The position numbers and the translations under genes are program-made. The notes under the pieces were generated by a model. That model made no database searches, was not told where the DNA came from, and was given only the letters and a program-made list of their open reading frames with translations. Positions 1 to 5,178 of a stretch of DNA of 5,178 bases are shown piece after piece (position 1 is the first letter of the stretch; each line of letters starts with the position of its first letter). The DNA is from JACDAF01 sp036276035 (GTDB taxonomy: Bacteria; Chloroflexota; Limnocylindria; P2-11E): assembly GCA_036276035.1 (NCBI GenBank), contig DASUCM010000112.1, positions 1-5,178 of the forward strand. Reading direction: 5' to 3'.

Positions 1-1772
1 ACCCGGGCGCGATCACCTACCGCACGACGTACCTCGCGGTGGACGAGCGCACCGCGTCGAGCGCGGCGTTCAAGGGCTGCTTCAGCGTCGCCGCACATGA
101 GCTCACGCACATGTGGTGGGGCGACCTCGTGACGATGGCCTGGTGGACCGATCTCTGGCTGAACGAGTCCTTCGCGAGCTTCATCGGCGAGAAAGCGACG
201 ACGTCGCTGAACCCCGAATGGGGCTACGAGCGCGACGTCGTGTCCCAGAACACCTCGGCCTTCAACCTCGACGCGCTCGTGTCCACGCACCCGATCTCGG
301 TCGAGGCGAAGAACGCGGACGAGGCCTCCGAGCGGTTCGACGCCGTCACGTACCTGAAGGGCCAGGGCGTCCTGCGCATGATCGAGAACTTCATCGGCGC
401 GGACGCCTTCCGCGCGGGGGTCCGCATCTACCTCGACCGCCACCGTGAGGCGAACGCCACGGCGAGCGACTTCTGGCGCGCGCTCGACGAGGCCTCGCGG
501 AAGGACGTCTCGAAGATCGCCAACGCCTGGATCCACGAGCCCGGTCACCCGCTCGTCACGTGCACGACGCGCGAGGCGGCCGGCGCGCTCGAGATCGAGC
601 TCCGGCAGGGCCGGTTCTTCGCCGACCCCGCGCAGCGCGACACCGGTCAGCGCTGGCCGGTCCCCGTCGTCATCAAGTACGGCACCGACGGCGGGCCGCG
701 CGAGCACCGGGTGCTCCTCGAGCCGGCCTCGCAGACGGTCCGGCTCGAGGGCGCGCGGTGGTATTACCCGAACGCGCGCGGCACCGGCTTCTACCGGACC
801 GCCCTCGACGACCGGGCCGTCGCGCTCCTCGCGAAGCACATCGGCTCGCTCGCTCCGGAGGAGCGGCTCGCGCTCCTCGACAACCAGTGGGCGCTCGCGC
901 GGGCGCACAAGGCGGGCGTCGCCCAGGTCCTCGAGCTCGTCGCCGGCCTGGCTGGCGAGGACGACCGCTACGTGCTCGCGCTCCTCGCCGAGATCCTCGG
1001 CTGGCTGTCGACGCACGCGGTGACCGACGCGACGCGGGACCCCTTCCGCAGGACGGTCGACCGGCTCTTCCGGCCGCAGCTCGAGCGGCTCGGCTGGGAC
1101 GTCCGGCAGGACGACACGGCGGACGAGCGCGAGAAGCGCGCGATCGTCATCTCGAGCCTCGGCCTCATCGCGGCGGCAAAGGACGTCCGCACGGAGGCCA
1201 GGCGGCGCGTCGACGCGCACCTCGACGGGACGGCGCCGCTGCACCCGGACATCGCGCGCGCCTCCGTCGGCGTCGCGGCGGCGGAGGGCGACCTCGCGCT
1301 CTGGCAGCGCTACGTGCAGCGCATGCGCTCCGCGGCGCAGTCCGACGCGCAGGAGGAGGCCCGCTTCCGCCAGGCGCTCCTCGACTTCGAGGACCCGGCG
1401 ATCGTCGACCGGACCGCTGACGACATCTTCAGCGACCTCATCCGCGACCAGGACCGCGCGCTCATGTACCTGCGCCTCCTCGGGCTCCGCCACGGCCGCG
1501 AGATCGGCTGGAAGGCCCTGCAGCGGCACTGGGAGACCCACGTCGTCCACATGGACCCTGCGGGCAAGCAGCGCTGCGTGAACGCCGCAAGCCAGCTCAG
1601 CCCGCGCGACCTCGCGGAGCAGGCCATCGCGTTCCTTCAGGCGAAGCAGACGCCCGACCTGAAGGAGAACGTCGCGCAGGCGGTCGAGCGCGTGCGGCTC
1701 CTCGCCGCGACCGCGGAGCGGATGTCGCGCGAGCTCGGCGACGCGCTTGGGAAGGTGCCGCAGCCGGCCTGA
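1..1772 (+). CDS. M1-family zinc aminopeptidase, C-terminal part (5' end outside window)
   Basis: This is a zinc metallopeptidase that removes N-terminal residues from peptides. The frame is open from base 3, and the first visible residues (GAITYR) are those that normally follow the GAMEN exopeptidase motif, so the true start lies well upstream. A GTG at 39 is internal. Numbering from that GTG, the zinc site HELTH is at residues 20-24 (bases 96-110), followed after exactly 18 residues by the third zinc ligand, Glu43, in NESFA. Tyr105 in the TYLKG context matches the transition-state tyrosine of the family. A beta-rich domain leads to YYPNARGTGFYR (about 242-253), and the remaining 320 or so residues form an alpha-helical ERAP1-C-like domain. 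About 589 residues are visible; full-length relatives have roughly 850, so some 250-280 residues are missing. No membrane segment is seen in the visible part, and a signal peptide cannot be judged. All visible catalytic residues are intact. The FAD oxidoreductase gene starts 7 nt after the stop. The family call is secure; substrate preference is unknown. Confidence 0.96.
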   Translation, partial: PGAITYRTTYLAVDERTASSAAFKGCFSVAAHELTHMWWGDLVTMAWWTDLWLNESFASFIGEKATTSLNPEWGYERDVVSQNTSAFNLDALVSTHPISVEAKNADEASERFDAVTYLKGQGVLRMIENFIGADAFRAGVRIYLDRHREANATASDFWRALDEASRKDVSKIANAWIHEPGHPLVTCTTREAAGALEIELRQGRFFADPAQRDTGQRWPVPVVIKYGTDGGPREHRVLLEPASQTVRLEGARWYYPNARGTGFYRTALDDRAVALLAKHIGSLAPEERLALLDNQWALARAHKAGVAQVLELVAGLAGEDDRYVLALLAEILGWLSTHAVTDATRDPFRRTVDRLFRPQLERLGWDVRQDDTADEREKRAIVISSLGLIAAAKDVRTEARRRVDAHLDGTAPLHPDIARASVGVAAAEGDLALWQRYVQRMRSAAQSDAQEEARFRQALLDFEDPAIVDRTADDIFSDLIRDQDRALMYLRLLGLRHGREIGWKALQRHWETHVVHMDPAGKQRCVNAASQLSPRDLAEQAIAFLQAKQTPDLKENVAQAVERVRLLAATAERMSRELGDALGKVPQPA

Positions 1773-1779
1773 ACGTCCC

Positions 1780-2901
1780 ATGACGGCGAGCCTCTGGCAG
1801 GACGCGTCGGGCCCGCGCTGGGCCCCGCTCGCGGCCGATGCGCGCGCGGACGTCTGCATCGTCGGCGCCGGCATCGCGGGCCTCTCGCTCGCTCTCGCGC
1901 TTGCCCGCGACGGCGCGCGCGTCATCGTCGTCGAGTCCCGGCGGCTCGGCGCCGGCGCGTCGGGGCGCAACGCCGGATTCGTGCTCGCGGGTGTCGCGGA
2001 GAGCTACGTCGCGGCTCGCCGCCGCTACGGCGCGGAGCGCGCAGCCCGGCTCTGGCGCTTCACCGTGACGAACCGCGCGATCCTGCGCGCGATGATCGAG
2101 CGGCACGGGATCGAGTGCGAGGCGCAGTGGAACGGATCGCTCCAGATCGCGGAGAGCGGAGAGGAGTGGGAGGAGATCCGTGAGAGCGTCCGGCTGCTCG
2201 CGCCGGAGGGCGTCCGCGGCGAACTCCTCGAGGCTGAACGCACCGCGCTGTTCCCCGATGACGGGGAGCTGCACCCGGTCCGTCTGCTGCACGGCATCGC
2301 GCGCGCGGCAGCCGGCCACGGCGCGGCCATCCACGAGGACACGCGTGCGACGGCGGTGACGGCCGGTCGCGTCGTGACCGCCACCGGCACGGTGCGCGCG
2401 GACACGGTCGTCGTCTGCGCGGGCGCCTGGACCGAGGGGATCGTCGCCTCCTCGCGCGTCGTGCCGATCCGCGGGCAGATGCTCGCGACCGCGCCTCTCG
2501 GGCGCCGCGTCTTCGAGCGCCCGGCCTACGCGGACCGGGGGTACCGCTACTGGCGCCAGACGCCGGACGGTCGCGTCGTCGTGGGCGGCTGGCGCTTCCT
2601 CGCCTTCGACGAGGAGGTCGGGGATGCCGACGAGACGACCGCGATCATCCAGGGCGCGCTCGAGGCGTTCCTGCGCGAGCGCGGCGTCGACGCGCCGGTG
2701 ACCCACCGCTGGGCCGGGACCATGGAGTTCTCGCACGACGGGCTGCCCTACCTCGGCCGGCGCGCGGACGGGGTGTGGGTCTGCGGCGGCTTCACGGGCC
2801 ACGGGAACGGCTTCGCGTACGCCGCCGCCGACCTCGTGGCCTCGCTCGTCCGCTCGGGCAGGCATCCGGACGCCGACCTCTTCGATCCGGAGCGCCACTA
2901 G
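1780..2901 (+). CDS. FAD-dependent oxidoreductase, DAO family
   Basis: This 373-residue flavoprotein probably oxidises a C-N bond in an amine or amino acid. A Rossmann dinucleotide-binding motif lies near the N-terminus: VGAGIAG with Gly29, Gly31 and Gly34, and Glu52 at the end of the second strand to hold the adenosine ribose. ASGRNAG (60-66) is the usual flavin-contacting segment of this family. PIRGQML (229-235) and the C-terminal pair WAGTMEFSHDGLPYLG (311-326) and GGFTGHGNGF (336-345) are typical of the group that includes gamma-glutamylputrescine oxidase (PuuB) and YgaF-like proteins. The length is normal for single-domain members, and no signal peptide is seen. I chose ATG 1780 because it leaves 12 residues or more before the conserved region and a 7-nt gap to the preceding stop; an in-frame TTG at 1747 would overlap the aminopeptidase. 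No Shine-Dalgarno sequence sits at a normal distance from the ATG (GGAAGG at 1750-1755 is about 24 nt away), so translational coupling is likely. The substrate is not determinable; sarcosine, glycine or polyamine-derived amines are all possible. Confidence 0.92.
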   Translation: MTASLWQDASGPRWAPLAADARADVCIVGAGIAGLSLALALARDGARVIVVESRRLGAGASGRNAGFVLAGVAESYVAARRRYGAERAARLWRFTVTNRAILRAMIERHGIECEAQWNGSLQIAESGEEWEEIRESVRLLAPEGVRGELLEAERTALFPDDGELHPVRLLHGIARAAAGHGAAIHEDTRATAVTAGRVVTATGTVRADTVVVCAGAWTEGIVASSRVVPIRGQMLATAPLGRRVFERPAYADRGYRYWRQTPDGRVVVGGWRFLAFDEEVGDADETTAIIQGALEAFLRERGVDAPVTHRWAGTMEFSHDGLPYLGRRADGVWVCGGFTGHGNGFAYAAADLVASLVRSGRHPDADLFDPERH

Positions 2902-2951
2902 GGTCGCACGCGACGAGAGCGCTGCGCCGGATCAGCCGCTAGCCCAGCGGG
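2902..2951. other. Convergent intergenic gap, no convincing terminator
   Basis: Fifty bases separate the stop of the oxidoreductase gene (+) from the stop of moaA (-). The only inverted repeats I see are weak: GTCGC/GCGAC at 2903-2914 with a 2-nt loop, and CGCTG at 2920-2924 against CAGCG at 2945-2949. Neither is followed by a T-run on either strand. Termination here may be Rho-dependent, or the two transcripts may overlap at their 3' ends. Confidence 0.6.
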
Positions 2952-3956
2952 TCACCCGCCGATATAGGACATCTCGATCTTCTGGAGGCCCGCGGTCTCG
3001 CTGCTTCGAAGCTCGGAATAGCGATCCGTGCGGGCCGCCCAGACCTCGGTGATCGCCGCTGCCAGCTGCTCGTCCGTCGCGCCTGCCCGCAGCCGATCCC
3101 GAAGGTCGGCGCCGGCCGTCGCGAAGAGGCACGTGTAGACCTTCCCCTCCGCCGAGAGGCGCGCTCGCGTGCAGTCCTTGCAGAACGCCTGCGTGACCGA
3201 GGCGATGACGCCGATCTCGCCGCTCCCGTCGCGGTACCGCCAACGCTCCGCGACCTCGCCCGGGTAGTTCGGCCCGACCGGCTCGACCGGAAGCTCCGCG
3301 TCGATGAGCCTGACGATCTCCCGCGCCGGCACGACGTCGTCGAGGCGCCAGCCGTTCGTGTGTCCGACGTCCATGTACTCGATGAAGCGGAGGATGTGCC
3401 CGCGCTCGCGGAAGTACCGCGCCATGGGGACGATCGCGCTCTCGTTCAGGCCGCGGCGCACGACCATGTTGATCTTGACCGGCAGGCCGGCGCGCTCCGC
3501 TGCGCCGATCCCCTCGAGGACCTTCGCGACCGGGAAGTCGACGTCGTTCATGCACTTGAAGATCTCGTCGTCGAGCGCGTCAAGGCTCACCGTGACGCGG
3601 TCGAGTCCTGCGTCCCGCAGCGCCTGCGCCCGGTCGGCGAGGAGCGCGCCGTTGGTGGTCAAGGTGACCTCGAGGCCGTCGATCGTCTCGAGGTCGGCGA
3701 TGAGGACCTCGAGCCCGCGGCGCATGAGCGGCTCGCCGCCGGTCAGCCGCACCTTGTTCGTGCCGAGGGACGCGAAGATCCGCGCGAGGCGGCCGAGCTC
3801 CTCGAAGGTGAGGAGCTGGTCCTTCGGCAGGAACTGGTACCCGCGCCCGTAGATCTCCTTCGGCATGCAGTACACGCAGCGGAAGTTGCAGCGGTCCGTG
3901 ACCGAGATCCGCAGGTCGCGGAGCGGGCGCTGGAGGGCATCGAGGAGGGCTGTCAT
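2952..3956 (-). CDS. moaA: GTP 3',8-cyclase MoaA (molybdenum cofactor synthesis)
   Basis: This is a radical SAM enzyme that, in the cytoplasm, converts GTP to 3',8-cyclo-7,8-dihydro-GTP, the first step of molybdenum cofactor synthesis; MoaC acts next. The 334-residue protein is full length. The N-terminal radical-SAM cluster is Cys23, Cys27 and Cys30 in TDRCNFRCVYC. The SAM-contacting GGEPL is at 73-77, and the family signature RFIEYMDVG lies mid-protein. The C-terminal 4Fe-4S cluster that binds GTP is Cys259, Cys262 and Cys276 (C-x2-C-x13-C). The TRAR arginines 264 and 266, with Arg16, correspond to the GTP-binding arginines known from the Staphylococcus enzyme. The protein ends in IGG, and the C-terminal Gly-Gly tail is needed for activity in characterised MoaA proteins. 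The start at ATG 3956 gives the usual short lead into LRISVTDRC. CAGGAG directly abuts this ATG, which is too close for a normal ribosome binding site. No other Mo-cofactor gene is visible. The subtilase lies upstream on the same strand, separated by a hairpin terminator. Confidence 0.98.
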   Translation of the reverse strand: MTALLDALQRPLRDLRISVTDRCNFRCVYCMPKEIYGRGYQFLPKDQLLTFEELGRLARIFASLGTNKVRLTGGEPLMRRGLEVLIADLETIDGLEVTLTTNGALLADRAQALRDAGLDRVTVSLDALDDEIFKCMNDVDFPVAKVLEGIGAAERAGLPVKINMVVRRGLNESAIVPMARYFRERGHILRFIEYMDVGHTNGWRLDDVVPAREIVRLIDAELPVEPVGPNYPGEVAERWRYRDGSGEIGVIASVTQAFCKDCTRARLSAEGKVYTCLFATAGADLRDRLRAGATDEQLAAAITEVWAARTDRYSELRSSETAGLQKIEMSYIGG

Positions 3957-3962
3957 CTCCTG
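3957..3962 (-). promoter_or_regulatory. Shine-Dalgarno-like CAGGAG touching the moaA ATG
   Basis: Read on the - strand, CAGGAG ends at the base before ATG 3956, with no spacer. A working Shine-Dalgarno usually sits about 5-9 nt from the start, so this match is either fortuitous or points to a different initiation mode. No alternative ATG, GTG or TTG that would keep the conserved N-terminus with better spacing is apparent just downstream. Confidence 0.3.
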
Positions 3963-3968
3963 AAAGTA
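3963..3968 (-). promoter_or_regulatory. Possible -10 element (TACTTT) of a leaderless moaA promoter
   Basis: On the - strand TACTTT fits the TANNNT pattern of bacterial -10 elements and lies 6 nt before the moaA ATG. That is the spacing expected if transcription begins at or next to the start codon, giving a leaderless mRNA, as is common in Actinomycetota and Deinococcus. The overlapping CATACT also matches four of six TATAAT positions. No -35-like hexamer is present: the region 17-18 nt further upstream lies inside the GC-rich hairpin. The call rests on pattern and spacing only. Confidence 0.3.
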
Positions 3969-3969
3969 T

Positions 3970-3999
3970 GAGGGCCCCGGCCTTGCGGCCGGGGCCCTC
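3970..3999 (-). terminator. Perfect 13-bp GC-rich hairpin, probable subtilase terminator
   Basis: Bases 3970-3982 and 3987-3999 are exact reverse complements (13 bp, 12 of them G-C), closing a 4-nt loop. In the - strand transcript the loop is GCAA, a stable GNRA tetraloop. The - strand sequence that follows is AUACUUUC, a weak U-tract, whereas the + strand side has no T-run at all, so the element most likely terminates the subtilase mRNA. Its far arm begins 22 nt after the subtilase stop, and its near arm ends 13 nt before the moaA start. The poor U-tract could allow some read-through into moaA. Confidence 0.8.
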
Positions 4000-4021
4000 G
4001 TCGCTCAGATGGCTTGCGGGA

Positions 4022-5178
4022 TCAGGGCCGGTCGATCGTGATGACCGGCGAGTTCCACGTCTCCGTGTGGGCCGGATCGGCCGCGTCGCCGAGGGCCTTC
4101 AGCACCGACATCCTGATCGTGTACTGGCCGTCTGCCAGAGCCACGACCCGGTTGCCTCGGGTGACCTGGCCATCCCAGGTGACCCAGAAGTAGCCGTTGT
4201 TCGCATTGCGGGCCATGTAGTCGAGGTCCCCGATCAGCCCGACCCGGGTCCCGGCGGCGTCGAACGCCTCGAGGCGGACGCGGCGGGCCTGGTGGTCGAG
4301 GTGGAAGACGACGTACGGCACGTCGCCGTCGGCGAGCGTGAACGTCATATCGGTCGCTGGGAGCGTGAACGGAACGTCAGAGGTCACGCCGCAGAACCGG
4401 GAGGTCCCCTTCTGGCCGATCGCGGGAAGCGCGACCGGGCAGGTGGTCGGCGTGATCACCTGGATCGACTGGTAGTCGCCGACGAAGCCGGCGTAGGGGA
4501 CGCGGTAGGTCTGCCCGCCGCCCTGCGGGGTGAACACGAGGTAGCCACCGTACTGACCGCGCGTCGGCCCGGTGGCCGGCGTGATCGTCGCGTCGACGGT
4601 CGCGGTGCCGCCGGCAGGAACGGTCACGCTCGTGACCGGGATACCTGCCTGCGAGAAGGAGACGCCCGCGTTGCCGACGAACTGGCCCGGGGCGTTCGTG
4701 TTGCCACCTGTCGAGAGCGCGTTCACGCGCGAGAGGTCGTAGGTGACCGCGGTCGAGCCGGTGTTCGTCAGTGTGAGGGTGTTCGTCGAGGGGCCGGCCT
4801 GGCTCTCGCCGAGCGCGAGCTTGCCGGGCTCGATCGAGGTGGTCGCCAGGATCGAATCGTCGATGTCGAGCATGCCGGCGCCCTGCCGGTGGACGTTGTC
4901 GAGGAACCCGAGACCCGGGTTCCCGTTCCAGTTCTTCGGGTCGGCGCTGTTCTGCAGGATGGCGCGGACCGAGTTGGCGTTCGTTCCCGGCCGCGCCTGC
5001 AGGAGCAGGGCGACGCCGCCCGCCACGTGAGGCGAGGACATCGAGGTGCCGCTGATGGTCGCGTACGAGCCCTGTTCGACCGGCCACGTCGAACGGATGA
5101 GGCCGCCCGGCGCGCCGATGTCGGGCTTCAGCATGAGCTCGGCAGTGAGGCCGTACGAGCTGAACGAGGAGATGAGGC
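4022..5178 (-). CDS. S8 subtilisin-like serine protease, C-terminal part (5' end outside window)
   Basis: This is the C-terminal end of a secreted serine endopeptidase. The frame stays open to the window edge, and the residues before the first internal Met (codon 5132-5134) read SSFSSYG, matching the conserved FSSxG strand of subtilases, so that Met is not the start. Numbering from it, LKPDIGAPG (2-10) precedes the catalytic-serine block SGTSMSSPHVAGG, with the nucleophile at Ser31 (codon 5042-5044). The catalytic domain closes around HRQGAGMLD (82-90). The catalytic Asp and His lie outside the window. Residues about 98-220 look like the Fn3-like domain of C5a-peptidase/lactocepin-type subtilases (LTLTNTG, then GGYLVFTP and VPYAGFVGDY). 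The last 120 or so residues form another beta domain with a WDG and DGQYTIR pattern like FlgD/Fn3-type repeats. Only two cysteines are visible (232 and 248), which could form a disulfide outside the cell. The protein ends in ITIDRP with no LPXTG motif, membrane helix or obvious sorting tail. A strong hairpin follows the stop. Confidence 0.95.
   Translation of the reverse strand, partial: LISSFSSYGLTAELMLKPDIGAPGGLIRSTWPVEQGSYATISGTSMSSPHVAGGVALLLQARPGTNANSVRAILQNSADPKNWNGNPGLGFLDNVHRQGAGMLDIDDSILATTSIEPGKLALGESQAGPSTNTLTLTNTGSTAVTYDLSRVNALSTGGNTNAPGQFVGNAGVSFSQAGIPVTSVTVPAGGTATVDATITPATGPTRGQYGGYLVFTPQGGGQTYRVPYAGFVGDYQSIQVITPTTCPVALPAIGQKGTSRFCGVTSDVPFTLPATDMTFTLADGDVPYVVFHLDHQARRVRLEAFDAAGTRVGLIGDLDYMARNANNGYFWVTWDGQVTRGNRVVALADGQYTIRMSVLKALGDAADPAHTETWNSPVITIDRP

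Noticed and set aside
39..41. GTG at 39 as the aminopeptidase start
   Set aside because: The frame is open upstream and encodes GAITYR, the segment right after the conserved GAMEN motif; starting at 39 would discard the N-terminal domain.
445..1420. Overlapping + strand open frames inside the aminopeptidase (445-1023 and 560-1420)
   Set aside because: They are low-complexity Arg/Ser/Pro-rich or Arg/Ala-rich translations in shifted frames of an intact M1 gene; no frameshift is needed to explain the gene.
1597..2898. Long open frame (433 codons) on the - strand opposite the FAD oxidoreductase
   Set aside because: It is antisense to a gene with clear family motifs, is dominated by Arg, Ala, Pro and Gly, and shows no recognisable domain. 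This is the usual by-product of GC-rich third positions.
2903..2949. Terminator or bidirectional terminator in the convergent gap
   Set aside because: Only 5-bp inverted repeats with unsuitable loops and no U-tract are present.
3304..3971. + strand open frames opposite moaA
   Set aside because: They are antisense shadows of a complete, motif-perfect moaA and have no independent coding evidence.
4377..5087. Shifted-frame and antisense open frames within the subtilase (including + strand 4743-5030)
   Set aside because: Their composition is Arg-rich and domain-free, while the subtilase frame carries the catalytic-serine motif and runs uninterrupted.
5132..5134. ATG at 5134 as the subtilase start
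   Set aside because: The frame continues to the window edge with the conserved FSSxG segment, and starting here would lack the catalytic Asp and His.

Overview
This is a high-GC window (C and G dominate third codon positions) from a bacterial chromosome. It holds four protein-coding genes, and both outer genes are cut by the window edges. The strong GC bias, the secreted subtilisin-like protease with C5a-peptidase-style C-terminal domains, the ERAP1-C-type M1 aminopeptidase and a possible leaderless promoter would suit a GC-rich lineage such as Chloroflexota or Actinomycetota. No rRNA or other marker gene is present, so this placement is a weak inference.

Layout: on the + strand, the C-terminal two-thirds or so of an M1-family zinc aminopeptidase (1-1772, 5' end outside the window) is followed after 7 nt by a complete FAD-dependent oxidoreductase of the DAO family (1780-2901). 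A 50-nt gap (2902-2951) separates these from two genes on the - strand that converge on them: a complete moaA (GTP 3',8-cyclase, 3956-2952) and, upstream of it, the 3' part of an S8 subtilase (5178-4022, 5' end outside the window). The 65-nt gap between subtilase and moaA holds a perfect 13-bp GC-rich hairpin with a GCAA loop in the - strand transcript. It is the probable subtilase terminator. Immediately after it come a TACTTT hexamer and then the moaA ATG.

How the genes relate: the aminopeptidase and the oxidoreductase are spaced like an operon, and could act in sequence on peptide-derived amines or amino acids, but the oxidoreductase substrate cannot be read from sequence. MoaA performs the first step of molybdenum cofactor synthesis, and no other moa/moe/mob gene is visible. 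The subtilase is an extracellular protease with no evident link to its neighbours.

I found no mobile element, CRISPR array, tRNA, rRNA or phage gene, and nothing that amounts to a previously undescribed system. The most interesting non-coding signal is the compact terminator/promoter junction ahead of moaA. The many long overlapping and antisense open frames are consequences of GC-rich coding DNA.
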